DNA of 64,000 nt from the NCBI GenBank assembly GCA_018350325.1, contig JAEVLN010000006.1:829193-893192 (forward strand). Reading direction: 5' to 3'. The first letter of the stretch is position 1, and the number at the start of each line of letters is the position of its first letter. The position numbers and the translations under genes were made by a program. Below are positions 46,066 through 59,099 of this stretch, piece by piece. A model generated the notes under the pieces. It did no database searches and was not told the origin of the DNA. It saw only the letters and a list, made by a program, of their open reading frames with translations. This DNA is from Globodera rostochiensis. Lineage: Eukaryota; Nematoda; Chromadorea; Rhabditida; Heteroderidae.

Positions 46066-48369
46066 TCATTGCGGCGGAATGGACAATGCGGGAACATTTT
46101 TCATGGTGCTCATCAGCAGGGCCATAATTTGTATTTGCTGATAGAAATGGTTGTTGGTGAGGGATGCTTCTGAACAAACAAATAAAAAAAATTTATTGTT
46201 TTTTTTCTCCAAATTTTGGCACCTTGAATTCGTGGCAAAATGCCATCAACTGCTGGTCGTTGTGCGATGGCATTGCCCGAGAGACAAGAAAATTGTGCAC
46301 ACGTCTAAAAATAAAACCCTGAAATAATTAGTGGGAAAAAAAGAAATAGTTACAAATCGAAAACTTAAAGCTTCATTAGAATTTAGTCAAAAAAGTGCCA
46401 AAATATGCATTTTCAAATGGGTCAAAAAAGAAAAGACCAACGTAACAACACCTTTTTTTGAGCTAATTTCATCGAAACTTGCTAAAAATATCAAATGCAT
46501 ATCACTACCGTAATTGGAGAGGCTTCAAAGCTCTCTATTCATTACCGTAACTGGTGAGTCCACCAAAGATGATGCCATTTGTGCAATAGCATTCTGAGCA
46601 TCCGATGTGGATGGAAACGTTAGCAATTGTTCTTAATTTATAAACAATTTAGTAGTCAGATCATTTTACTATAATTATATTGTGCACCACTTGTTAATTT
46701 TTACCGTTTGATGTGCCAAAAGAATGCACTGCTGCCGCTGCATTTCCGGTTTTGTGTTGCTTTTTGGATGTGCCATTAATTGTTGGCACAACAATGGGCT
46801 GATGAAGAAAATGCTTGCCCATATTCGTAAAATTTTGCGGCTTTTTGCGTCTGGGCCGGTATTTGTAGTTGGGATACTGTTGCCTAAATACAAAAAAAAA
46901 ATTTGGTTTTTAATCACACGGAATATTGCCCACGCGACTGAGAGATCCGAAGTGCGTGGACAAATTTTAGTGGACGTAATGACACGTGGACAAAATATAG
47001 TATTTTTGCTTAGTGTATGAAATGACACGTGGACAAAATATAGTATTTTTGCTTAGTGGACGAAATGACACGTGGAAAAATACCGTATTTTTGCTTAGTG
47101 AACGAAATGACACGTGGACAAAATACCGTATTTTTGCTTAGTGGTCAAAATGACACGTGGAAAAATACTGTATTTTTGTTTAGTGTACGAAATGACACGT
47201 GGACAAAATACCGTATTTTTGCTTAGTGTATGAAATAACACATGGACAAATACCGTATTTTTGTTTAGTGTATGAAATGACACGTGGAAAAATACCGTAT
47301 TTTTGTTTAGTGTATGAAATGACACGTGGAAAAATACCGTATTTTTGTTTAGTGTATGAAATGACACGTGGAAAAATACCGTATTTTTGTTTAGTGTATG
47401 AAATGACACGTGGACAAAATACCGTATTTTTGCTTAGTGGTCAAAATGACACGTGGAAAAATACTGTATTTTTGTTTAGTGTACGAAATGACACGTGGAC
47501 AAAATATAGATTTTTGCTTAAGTGGACGAAATGACACGTGGAAAAATACCGTATTTTTGTTTAGTGGACGAAATGAGACGTAGACAAAATATAGTATTTT
47601 TGCTTAGTGGACGAAATGACACGTGGAAAAATACCTTATTTTTGCTTAGTGGACGAAATGACACGTGGACAAAATATAGTATTTTAGCTTAGTGGACGAA
47701 ATGAGACGTGTACAAAATACCGTATTTTTGCTTAGTGGACGAAATGACACGTGGACAAAATACCGTATTTTTGCTTAGTGGACGAAATGACACGTGAACA
47801 AAATATATTTTGCTTAGTGGACCAGATGGCATCGTGCCCGAATAGAAGGCATTCTCTTATAAATAAAAAGATACAAATTCTGACATGTGAACTTGTCGAA
47901 GACGCTTTGCCTCGTCAATGAATGGGCGCTTTTCGACATCGCCCAGCAGCTTCCACTCGTGGCCAAGCTGTTTGGAGATGGCCGAATTGTGCATTTTCGG
48001 ATTTTCTGCCGCCATTCGCTTTCGCTTCCCGCGCGACCACACCATAAAGGCACTGAAAATGTTCGTGTCAAATTAATTTGTTTTGACATAATAAGTCAAT
48101 TACGGGTTGGTCTTTTTTAATTAAGGTGATTATTTCGGAAATTTTTTTGAATCAAAAGATTGATCACCTGATCAAAAATGGGATCTGAGTTTAAAAAAAT
48201 GTCTTCCAGATTGTCGTGATCAAAAAAACGACAAATTCTTTGACAATGAAATGTCTATTTGTTTTCTTTTCTTTTTTTACTTCATTGGTCGTTTCACGTG
48301 CTCATCCGAATCGTTGTGATTCATCTCGACTTCAGATTCAAAGTTTCCGTTGGGCGCAGAAAGACGCAT
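46066..48369 (-). CDS. SOX group B HMG-box transcription factor (Sox2/Sox3-like)
   Basis: Nuclear, sequence-specific DNA-binding regulator. Six exons (48281-48369, 47885-48052, 46705-46883, 46546-46631, 46223-46304, 46066-46169) join in frame to 235 residues. The HMG box spans about residues 24-102: [53 protein letters not shown] and [12 protein letters not shown] are near-identical to animal SoxB proteins. Two introns split the box, one after RPM(N) and one after RQVHM. The latter (46884-47884) is filled by a tandem array. The C-terminal half is poorly conserved, Ala/Ser/Gln-rich and short, like nematode SOX proteins. The start is the ATG at 48369, 23 codons before the box. I cannot separate sox-2 from sox-3 orthology. 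Confidence 0.92.
46985..47820. repeat. Tandem array, about 42-45 bp unit, about 19 copies, inside a SOX intron
   Basis: The unit reads ACGAAATGACACGTGGA, then AAAATACCGTATTTTTG, then (C/T)TTAGTG. Each unit includes an E-box/G-box palindrome (CACGTG) and an AAAAATAC-C-GTATTTTT inverted repeat. Copies differ mainly as GGACAAAATA versus GGAAAAATAC. It yields open frames on both strands that are not genes. Confidence 0.95.
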
Positions 48370-49173
48370 TTTTTGAACTGAAGTTATTTCTTAAATTATA
48401 TTAAAATAAAATAAACATAGAACAATTTGTGTTTGGCTAGAACAATTGGTAAAATAAAAGGTGCTAAATCGCGAAGGTCCGAAAAAAAGAGCCAAAACCC
48501 AGGCAAATTAAAAACTCAAAATTATGGGACTTTATTTGTTGTTGAGGTTGAACAAAACTCTCGAAAAAAATCCACCAATCGAGATTCGTTTGAGATTATT
48601 AAAAACCCCAAAAAATCTCGGTAAAATTTTGTCGATCAAGATTTCGATTGAGAATCAAAAAATCTAATTGAAAAGTAACAATTGTATCAACCTCATTTTA
48701 AAGCACCCAACCGCATTTCGCAGCAGCAGGACAAAAAATTAGTGTGGCTATTGTCCAAATAATCTGTCTTCTGTCCAAATTGGTGACAAATTAAACAAAA
48801 ATCAGAATAAAATTGTCATAAAATAATGTCGAACATTCTAACTTTGTGCATTAGTGCCCAAGGATTTCAACATATTTGTGACATTATCTAAAGCGTTGGA
48901 CAGTTGTGATCACTGATCACTTAAAATGGAAATACTTAAAGCAATTGGTTGAACATTTGTTTATGCCAAACAATTTGCTAAATTTGAAAAATTGTATTGC
49001 AATTTTGGATGATTGGTTGGCAATAAAATTAGATAGGCCAAAGCCGGAAAGATCCGGCATGTTTTGCGAAAACTTTTCAATAAATTTACCCGCCCCCGAT
49101 CTTTAATGAGTGAGTTACAGTCTCAAATAATCCGGCGCTATACAGTAAGTAGTACCGTACCGGGAATGCGAAA

Positions 49174-49271
49174 CAGGGCTGCACGAAATTTCGTTTTCGT
49201 TTCGTATTTCAGTTTCGTCCTTAATTTTTTTTTTTTTTCGGAAATGAAAAATTCTGTTTCGTGCAGCCTTG
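49174..49271. mobile_element. hAT-like micro-MITE, 98 bp
   Basis: Ends are CAGGGCTGCACGAAA and TTTCGTGCAGCCTTG. Flanks are ATGCGAAA and ATGCGTAA (seven of eight match). The interior is iterated TTTCG. Confidence 0.78.
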
Positions 49272-52200
49272 ATGCGTAACCGGGGTGTTTTTGGGCTAAC
49301 CCCGGTCGTTTTCTTGGAGGACCGGCGCAGGCAAATCCAACTACAAAAAATTATGGAATTTACGATGGACAATTCTGAAGGGCAACTGTCGCTGATGGCA
49401 CCTTCGCTTCAGCCATTTATTTATATTAATGAAAAAATGGATTCGATTAGTAGCCCCCGGGGGCGGGGCGAATTGTGTACACTCCTTCAAGCAATGTCTC
49501 TGTAGGATAAGGAATACAAAAATTTTTTAATTAAAGGGTTCTTAACCATTTTTAATATTCTTAATGTTTACAAAGTAAAAGTATACGGTAGAAGAAAAAG
49601 AGACAAATCCGCATCCGTTAGAAGGGAAAATGAATTGCGTTATGCCTGAAAATCGTACCGTAATAGTTGGCCAAAAATAGATAAAAATTAACAAAAAAAT
49701 AATTTTTAGAAGAAATACTACAAAGAATTTAATTATTTTTAAATGCTTAATTTACAAAAAAAAGTTAAATTATTTTAAAAAAATATTGGTAAAAGGGCCC
49801 AGACTCCAAATCACCCAAATCATATACCAATCGACTCCATAAGCCTAACGCACAAATGTGATAAATTTTTGCGCGGAAACAACTATGAAGCAAATTTGAG
49901 GTCGAGACTGAGTGTCCCTTTTAATGGGGACTCGATTGGTCACTGTGCGTGGAGTCGATGGTATATATTTGAGTAATTTTGAATCTGGGCCATATGAAGC
50001 AATTTTTCCAAAACATGCACTAAGAACTTTTTTAGGTATTTAAATCAAAAAACAAATTCTCGTTAGTTTTTGGTGCCAAATTCCAATAGAAAATGTTTCA
50101 AATCTTTAGTCGTGGGTAAAAATACAACAACTAAAAGCAAAAAAACGAAATTTAAATTCAATTTTCTGAACTATTTTACCCGAAACAGGGTTCGTGGAAT
50201 TTCAAATTTAAGGTTGACGTGAAAAAGAGCTATTTCATTTTGGAAAAAAATGACAGAGAATAGAAAAAAAGAGAACCCCAGAATGATGAGAACAAAAAGA
50301 AAAAATATTTGTCAATATTTGAAATTCACAATGTTTTTGTGTGTCGGAGACGAGAAATGAATGTGATCTTGCAAAAAGAAAGAAATATAATTTTTGTCCT
50401 CCATTCTCTCTCCCCCGTTTTCTTTGTTTGTTGTCCAAATTTCCAACAAAAATGTGAGGGAAGAGATAAGAAGCGACTTAGGGGGGGGGGGGGACGGATT
50501 TATTCTTCGACGTTTTGCGGTGGAAACAATGGCGGGAACAAAGCGCTTGGAAAATGAATGGACACGACGGGCGGGGGGGGGGACGGGGGGGAACAAAATG
50601 TGACAAAAGGTGCGATTCCGCCGTCGTCGGAGAGATTTCCCCCCCCCCCCCCCCCCATTAAAATTCTTTTGTTATCATTTCGTCGTCCTCCCGCGAAGAC
50701 AACAATTTTTTTTGAATGGGAGAAAATTTTTGAAAAATTTATTTATTGTCAACACATTTTATGAATGATGACAGTGCACAAATAACCAACCCCCCTAATG
50801 GGCGATGTAGGTATGTAAGTAAAATTGTTGGATTTTTTGTTATTTTTTGGCATTAACCTAACAAAATATGCAAAAAACACATTTGGGCATTACAAATTAA
50901 TATTATTTTTCTTTGTAATTTTCTAAATTTTAAAATGCTGCAGGTCAAACATGAAAATGGAGAATGTAAATTAGCGTAGTGCGCGGTCAGTTAACCGAAC
51001 CAAAACCGAAACGCGGTTTGGCCCATAAATCAAGACCAAACCGGTCTAACCGGCACCCCCGGTTTTTTCCCGTTCCCGCCGAGATTCCCGTAAAAATTGC
51101 ACGGGATTTTAACGGGAAAACACGGGATTCCCGTCCCGTACTTTTTGAAATTCCCGTTCCCGGAAATTCCGAGCTCTAGATTAAACCAGAGGTCCCATTT
51201 GTACTTTTTTTAAAGACAGCTCGACGTACTTTTTTTTGTGCAGGTTTTTGGGGCTTAGATGATTCATAGATATTTTTTAATGATTCAAGACTTTTGGTTC
51301 TTGTTTTTGTTCTAAGATTTCAAATGAGAAAATTCCCTTTAATTATCCCCCCTCCCCCTCCAAACGAAAGCAAAAATTCTGCAATTTTTGCCAATTTTCA
51401 TAACAAATTCTATCAAAATTCAAAAATGTTGTCAGCGGCGCTACGAGCAAATGCCTTTTTTCAATCAAATTTTTATTTTTAGTACATAAATGTGCACTTT
51501 ATTTGAGACCTGAAATCATGCGTTGATGTACATTTTGTCAGAAATGTTCGATGGGAGGGAGCCCTGGATTAAACAAATCCCGCTGGGGATGGGGGGATAA
51601 ATTAGCTACGTAACAGGAGAAAAGCAGATTTTTGCCAGTTTAAGGAATCCACATTAGGGGGCGATATGTATTAATTAATTACATAACCAAAATAATATTC
51701 GTTCAAGAATATTGCGCACATTTTGCGAGAGCAAAATCCAAACACTGATTTGTGAGCGGATTTAGATTGATACCCCAGATATGCGATGAAAAAGAAAACA
51801 AAATTGTTGACCAAAACAATTCAAAAACATCAACAGATTAAGCGACGGATTTGAGGAGGTCACGAGGAGAGCGGCTGCTTATCCACAGATTTATTTGAGA
51901 AGGTAAACGGCAACTTGCCGCCATTGATGATGCTTCTTTTGCTGGTCGGGCTGACGTTTAATAAATAATTTGCAATTCCCCGCCGCCCCCACAATAAATA
52001 AATAAGTGAAAAATTGTGCCAAAATAATGCTGCCAGGTTTGGACATGATAGAGCGGGGATCAGGTGGCATTGAGACTGAAATCTCCGTTTTCGGGACTGA
52101 AATAATCACTTATCACGGAAATGATCACTTATCTCGGCTTTTTTTTCAAAATTTACAAATTTTCTTTTAGTCATTTAGTCCTCGAGGTCGAATTTATAAC

Positions 52201-53600
52201 TTTCTTCAATCGAAACCGATTAGGTAATAAAATTTCTATGTTTAAAAATTACTAAAAATTTGTGCAAATATTGCAAATTCGCTAATATTCCCACCCCCCC
52301 CCCCCCCTAATTATACCTATTAAATAGAGTTTTAAATGGGAACAGTGGGTATTGGTTACATTATTCAAAAGAATTACATAATGTGCATGCAAATGCCGGA
52401 TCGGTCTGGAATTTTATGCAAAAAAACAATTTGATTTAAAGGGCTTTTTTTGTTTGAATTATAAATAAATTTATTTGTAACAAAATTGGTCAAAAAGGAC
52501 CGGTTTATTCTTTGGCACTCAGAATGTGCCAATTTGAATTCCCACGAGGGAAAGTGTTTGGCAAAATGTCCAAATGATTGGATTCAAATTCAATTTACAC
52601 AACCAAATTTCAATGAAGTTGCTCCTCATTCATAACAATAACCGTTTTATATACTGGACATCAAATTTTGTTGCCACCCCTCACTGAAATTGAATGGACG
52701 GGGGATAATCATATGCAAATTGAGTTGAAATTATGCTGAGAACAAGGAAGAGTCCTTTCAAATTGTTTATGTCAAATTTCGAAAATCAAAATAATTCTTA
52801 AAAAAGAATAAGGTCGTTTGTAAATAGGTCGGACATTTTAAATTGCTTAAATAATTTAGATATATTAATTGGTTAGCAAAAACCGACACATCTTTTGTAC
52901 TTAATTAACAGCAAAAATTCGGAAGCTTTGAAATTGAATATTTTTTGTATAAAAGGAGTTCGCTGGAAAAGCTTATCTAATCGGTTTAAACTTTTTGTGC
53001 TTCCATTTAAATATGTACAACAAAAGTTGGATGGATTGAATGAGAACATTTTGTTCGTCATTTAAATACGTTCGTTCTGTTCAATCAACGCCAATTTATG
53101 CGAAGAAGCCAATTGGAGTGCATGAATGAATGAAGTTGTGCTGCGAGTTGGCGGTGAGAAAGACATCAAAAAATGAAAAAGACACTATTTTTTTTTTCGA
53201 CGCGAAAACATCTTCCATTCACTCGCTTCAATAGTTTTAGAGCTTTGATGAGGTGTGAATGAATGAAAAGCGCCCATTTGAATTGGTCAGGCGTTAAACA
53301 AAAATGATTTTGTACAACAAATTGTCTGGAATGATCAGCAGCATAATTATAATTAGCAAAAAGTTATGGTAAAAAATTACTCTTGCTGATTTAAATAAAT
53401 AACAATTGTTTAAGAATTAAATAAATGCTCAAAAAGGTATTTAAATTAGCAAAAATTAACTAAAGAAGGAATTAACAATTAAAAACAACAAAAAAATGGG
53501 GGCTTGGATTGCTTCATCGGCCAAGAGAGCGACTTTGTTTAGGGCGCATTGGGCAGTTCGAATTGTCCTCTAAAACCGCCGCCGGATTGGGTCCCCCAAT

Positions 53601-53703
53601 TTAAGGGCCCTCTCCTGCTGATGCGCTATTATAACCCCGGCGCATCCCTCCGTCGACCTTTTGGCTAGGCCTTCCTCCTCGGGGAGTGCCATTGGATGGA
53701 ATT
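53601..53703 (-). CDS. Possible Arg/Gly-rich terminal exon
   Basis: After an acceptor-like TTTGAAG, the frame encodes IPSNGTPRGGRPSQK, VDGGMRRGYNSASAG and a stop, a composition seen at the C-termini of RNA-binding proteins. Overlapping frames (for example 53665-53946) are also open, so frame choice is uncertain, and no upstream exon was identified. Confidence 0.22.
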
Positions 53704-55001
53704 CTTCAAATTGCCCTCGGCTAAAATGTTTTTTTTCTGGCCCACGGTTGGAATATTTGCCCGCGCCCTTTCAACACAGCCGTGCTCAGCCTCCGCAAAA
53801 AGTCCATCCAAATTCACTGACCGTTCCGAGCCCACACACCGGCACAAATGCAGCGATTTATATATGATGGACTCATTTGTTTCGTCAATTTGTTGATGGG
53901 TTGTAAAAGTTGTAAGAGATGCATAACTTTTACACGCTATTTCCATTCTTTTCCCATTTCTATGTATGCTTTGACTCTCTCCAATTCCTTCATATTTTGC
54001 TTTCTTTTTCTCGCTTATCTAATTAATGTTTTTTAAACGTAATTTGAATATTTTTTTTAAATTTTTGTTAGGAGAACAATTCAAAAAATTTTTAAACTTC
54101 AAAAATTGGGATCTAAAAATTTTCTCTTGAGCGCAATTTTTTATTTTGCGGAGCTGGAATTTGGGATCTCAAAACAAATTCACAAAAAATGGTGAAATCA
54201 GCCTAAATATTCTTGGGTAATTGTTACTTAATTTAAATGCATTGCAGAACAGACAACTTATTGGAGCTTTGTTCATCAAAACTTTTATTTTTGGGCAGTT
54301 AAAAATTTAATACATGGCTCCCGCTTTATAAAAGGCTAGGTTAAAAATGGCCCAAGGACACAACGGGCCAATTTTATTAAATCCAAGGACATATAAAAAT
54401 AAATAATAAAATAAAAAATTATTTCAGAAAAAAACCCTCAAATTAAATACACTTTATTCTTGTTTTTCAAATTTCTATGAATTGTGCCAACACTTTTTTT
54501 CCGTTCAATTTTGTGAATCTCGCCAAATGTGAGTCAAAAATGAAAGCACGCGGGTCAGTTTTTAAGGACGTCCTTCAAAAATAAAGACGTATGAGGGCCC
54601 TGATTTAATATTTGTTTGTGATTTTTACATATTGACTAAAAATATTTTTGACAGCAAGGCTTTCGTCAATGTGACGACTTATGCTTACAATCGATTAATA
54701 GAGGGCACATTATGGTCGAAAAAATCAGCATTTAAATTTTAGCCATCACATTATTCCATTCAATTCTCCGACTACTACATTATAAATTTGTAATTAAAAA
54801 AAGATTATATAATAATATACTATTTTTAATTATAATGCTAGGGGTTGCTTCCCTCGGGGCCGGAAATGTCGGGGTTCGGGATCGGGAAGCAACCCCAATT
54901 CAAAATAAGCCGGGTCTTGTGAAAAAAAACCGGTTAATCGGATACGAAATCAAGTTGCAAATCCCAATTCAAACCGGTTTTGTTTTGTTAAACTAATTAA
55001 C

Positions 55002-58000
55002 ATGTTTTTAATAAATAAAGGGACAACAATGATTTTGTCAATGAACATACTATTATGCGCAATTATGATGATAGCGCATAATGCATTTGCGATAAAGGAA
55101 CCAATTAAATCGTATTCAAATCTCAACCAAAATGATCTAACCAAATATTATTTAGCACAGGTATTTTTGTAGTAATAAAACATATATTATATTTTTAATA
55201 ATTTTAAATATATACATATTTATGAATTAAAAAAAATTATTAATATGTACTATTTTAAAAATTTCACCCATTTTTTTGTCTATTTTGTGAAGCAACCGAT
55301 TGATTTTGTTTCAGATTATACCTCCGGGCAAATACAAAGTGATCATTTGGGACAAACTGATCAAAAATAACAGACCATACACCAAAGCATTGACATCGGA
55401 CGGCCGTGAAATCTTTGATCGACTCTGGTCCAAACCGGAACGGCATGAATTTGTGTTTGCCTACGATCAAAATAGTTTCAACGACTATGCACAATATTTT
55501 GCACATTTTTACAATGTTGAAACAAATGAACAAGGACAATTTCTGTTGGAGAAAAGGGGTCGTGTTGCTGAATGGTCATTGCTCAACTTGTTCAACCGGC
55601 ATTACAATTTAAACATAACGCCAATGAAGGGAACGGTATTTGTTGGCAGATTGACAAAACACCGACTCCCCCAAAAAAGTACAAAGCACCGACTCCCCCA
55701 AATACGACAAAACACCGACTCCCCCAAATAAGTACAAAGCACTGACTGCTATAAGAACAAGTTTTTTGGGGGAGTCGGTGTTTTGTCAGTTTTGGGGGAG
55801 TGTTTTGTCGTTTTTCGGGGGAGTCGGTGTTTTGTCGGTTTTGGGGGAGTCGGTGTTTTGTCTTTTGAGGGAGTCGGTGTTTTGTCGTTTTTTGAGGGAA
55901 TCGGTGTTTTGTCGGCACACTCAGCCCAACATCCAATTTTTAATGGACAAATTTCTATAAAAACCGGGGCTTTCATATTTTTCTTTCAATTTTTTTTAGC
56001 TTAGTCTAATTAGTGGCATCATTTAGATTATCTAAAAAATTTTTTTTGTCTATTAACAATTTTAATAATTTAATTTGAATAGGCACTTATACAAAGCGAC
56101 AACAAAAGTGTTTGGCAAAAAGTGTACAGTCGCGGGATTCGAATGCCCGTCGATTCCGTGTGCAATTTTAGTGCCGAAAATCGGTTTCGATGCGTGATCA
56201 ACTATTTTGGGACATTTGATGATTGGAAATTGTACACAAAATCTACATTAAACGATTATTTGCTAAAACAGCCCGGTGTTGGTGCAATGCAGGACAGAGT
56301 AAAATATCTTAAATATGTAAAAAAATCATGCAAAAACTTTTGAAACTGAGAACGTAGACCATGTTTAAAGCAAAGTCAAACTTTACAGCATCAAATTAAG
56401 CCTGGGAATTTTGACCTTACAATTTTGAGTTTGTGAATTTTAGATCAAACTCTTTCATTTCATGAATTTTAGAAAGTTTTGGAAAAATTACGGAATTAAA
56501 AATGCACACTTAATCATGGCACTATCGAACAAAAATTTAAACATTTGTTTTGAAACATTTATGCTTGAGTTATTCACACCGTTCAATTTTCTAAATGGAA
56601 ATTTTTTTTCTTAATCATTGAAAGATGGATGAAAAAGAGATTATAAAATTAAAAATTCAAACAGAGTTTGCCGCCATGATCATTACTCTTTTTTCAGATC
56701 AATTTCTTTTTGGTCAACAGTTTTCGGCATGTCCTCTATGAAGCAAAGAAGAAAGAATATGCGCGAAATAAAATGGAGGCGGAGGATGCCGCCATTCTTG
56801 GCATTTATTGGAATGCATTTGCTAAAGGAAATAAAATCAAAATTCTGTTGGAGCGAATTCGTCTGGTCGATGCTCGTATACTGGGACTGATCAACGAATT
56901 TTGCCAACTTGACGACATGTTTTTGATGGGACATTTGAATTTGATTAAAGAGCTAGACGTATGTGGTGGTGGTTATCAACGAACACTCGTAGCAATTAAA
57001 ATTACGAGAAAAACAATTAACCTAAATTTATAAAATAATTCGTTTGAACAGTGTCACTAATAGGTTTGTTGTACAAAAGGATGGCTTTCCTTAACAAAAC
57101 AAAAACCCGCGATTTCAAACAAATTCAGTCACAATTACCCCTATCCATCCGGGGCTTGTTCAACCCCTATTAACACTTTCCAATAAATGTAAAATTTAAT
57201 TTATTAATAAACATATTACGCAACAACAAAAAATTATTAAATCTAATTATATTATTTTTTATTATTATTCCAGCATTAAATTTAGCAAACAAATGATGTG
57301 CAGTCATTTTGTCCCAATTGGCCATCAATACACGAAAAATTGTCACAAATCAATGAATCAAATTTTGTAATGGACAAATTTCAGTATTGGATTTATTCAA
57401 CCGACCCAATCGACAATTCAACTCGCGGAATTGTACAGTTTTGGCTTGGAATGTTCTCAAAATGGCTGAACGATTATTATTACCATACTCCATGGCTTGA
57501 GCTTGACCTGAGCCTTTTCAACCAAATCGGTAACATTTTCCCTCTGCCAACACAACAAACGCCCCCCCCCAAAAATCAGCGTTAATTGTAAGCTCCAGGC
57601 AATTTGTTGATAAATTCGAGAATGATACCCGGGATGGGGATTTTAGATTGGACCAAGAATATTTTTGGAAAAATCAACGAATTTATAATTGCGGAAATTT
57701 CCCTTTTTTGTTTAAAAAAAAATTGACAAAAAAAAAAAAAGCAAAACTCTCGGGCGGCCAGCAGATGTTCAAAAGTCAGGATCGCACCGTTATTTAGTTT
57801 AATAATTTTGAGTTTCATCAAATAAAGAAGTCAAGTTGTTTAACCATTTAGGCCAATTATTGGAAAACGGAAAAGCAGCACAAATTTTGACGGTAGAAAA
57901 AATTCAACGCATCCGCGGCATCCAAGACATTTTGGATGCCATTTGTTTCGGCGCTTCGTATTCTGCAATGGATTTTTTACAAAATAATGGACACCACTGC

Positions 58001-58992
58001 CATTTGATGATTAATCGGTGGCGGATGAAGTTGTGCGCAAACTGCAAATTTCAGGTAGATTATCTGTAAATTTTTAGCCCAAAAAGTTTTTTTTTGTAAT
58101 TTTTTATTGTCAGAATAAAAAGTTTGTCATTGCAACGAGTTCAATTCCCCTGCCCCCCCCCCCCCCGCCCCTCCCCCAGTAGAACGGGATCTCGGAATCT
58201 CGGGATTTTCGGGATCAGGGGAAAATTGAAAAAAGGATTCCAAAATATGGGTTAGGATCTTATAATAGGTCCAGTTCGGCACGAGAGATGCTTCAAATGC
58301 TAATAATAGGTAACTTATCTTTCAACCAACAAATTTTGTATACCTAGTCATGTTTTCGTTAAAATTTTTTTTTTCGATTTGGAAGGCAAGTGACAACAAA
58401 ATTATTTGTTTTTAGGCGTATATACAAAATAATCCCGTCCCGTATCCCGCCAAATACGGCACACGGGACGGCCATCCCTGGTATAAGCCATTTCCTAGAA
58501 AGAATAAACGCTTAAACCAGGGACCAGCCAATATTTTATGCAATTAAACATCGTTTAAATTAGTCTATTTTTACAGTACTCATCGCCTCCGGCGACAACC
58601 ATTCAAATTTCGTTGCGATTGAACAGTGTACCAGCAACTCCACAACGTTCTCCTAATCATAAGCATCAATCAGACTCCAAAAATCTCAGTGAAAATGTTA
58701 TCACTACAGCAGCAGCAGCTTCTCAGTCGAATTCTCGTTGCATAATGTGCTGGAACAATGAGGCGTGTTTACATAAAATCTCATAACTTTAATGAATATT
58801 ATTAGGACAAAACAAAAATCAAAATTTAAATTTATTTTATTTATATAAATTTAGCGCCTTTTCGCTTTCACGCCATGCCATCATTTATGTAGCTGTGAGC
58901 AATGCGCTGAACATATTTTAGAGGATGAAAACCCAAATTGTCCAGTCTGTCGTGCCATTACAAATGGGAAAATTCGTATCTATCAGCCTTGA
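55002..58992 (+). CDS. Secreted-type protein with C-terminal RING finger (575 aa)
   Basis: Eight exons: 55002-55160, 55315-55635, 56083-56298, 56698-56958, 57286-57529, 57852-58054, 58577-58762, 58855-58992. The N-terminus (MILSMNILLCAIMMIAHNAFA after a short leader) looks like a signal peptide cut after AFA. Residues 54-468 are a helical region rich in Lys, Asn and aromatic residues that I do not recognise. A Ser/Ala/Gln-rich linker leads to a C3HC4 RING: Cys523, Cys526, Cys538, His540, Cys544, Cys547, Cys559 and Cys562 (CIMC, PCHHLC, CEQC, CPVC). RING domains recruit E2 ubiquitin-conjugating enzymes. The RING is split by an intron whose only in-frame donor is GAG|GCGTGT (a GC-AG intron); using the nearby GT would break the frame. 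Signal peptide plus RING suggests a host-directed or ER/luminal E3, which is inference. Confidence 0.82.
55657..55915. repeat. Foldback of iterated GACAAAACACCGACTCCC motifs in a RING-gene intron
   Basis: Three motif copies face left to right (55657-55730), and about five inverted copies (GGGGGAGTCGGTGTTTTGTC) follow at 55767-55915. Same architecture as the foldback at 4803-5395: tandem motif arms facing each other. No clear target duplication. Confidence 0.85.
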
Positions 58993-59099
58993 TTTCAGTA
59001 TTATTTGAAAAAGTGTACAATTGCAGATTGCTGGGAAATGAGATCAAAATTTAGAAATCATATTGATTAAAAGTTTTATTTTTTTGCAAATTTTATAAT

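Larger units (their letters stand above)
48370..55001. other. Long gene-poor stretch
   Basis: I see no convincing multi-exon gene. It holds G or C homopolymers (about 50481, 50572, 50641, 52293), the 98-bp MITE at 49174-49271, a CCCGTTCCCG-iterated block (about 51065-51175), a foldback GGGGTTGCTTCCC / GGGAAGCAACCCC at 54840-54895, and a possible Arg/Gly-rich exon at 53601-53703. A short frame at 48906-49106 has protein-like composition but no splice partners. Confidence 0.5.

Noticed and set aside
47095..47534. Repeat proteins over the SOX intron
   Set aside because: Open frames on both strands come from a unit length near a multiple of three in the tandem array.
46985..47820. CRISPR-like regular spacing of repeats
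   Set aside because: The units are contiguous tandem copies with no unique spacers, lie in an intron of a eukaryotic gene, and have no associated cas genes.
48906..49106. Open frame with protein-like composition
   Set aside because: Single short frame with no splice partners and no recognisable family.
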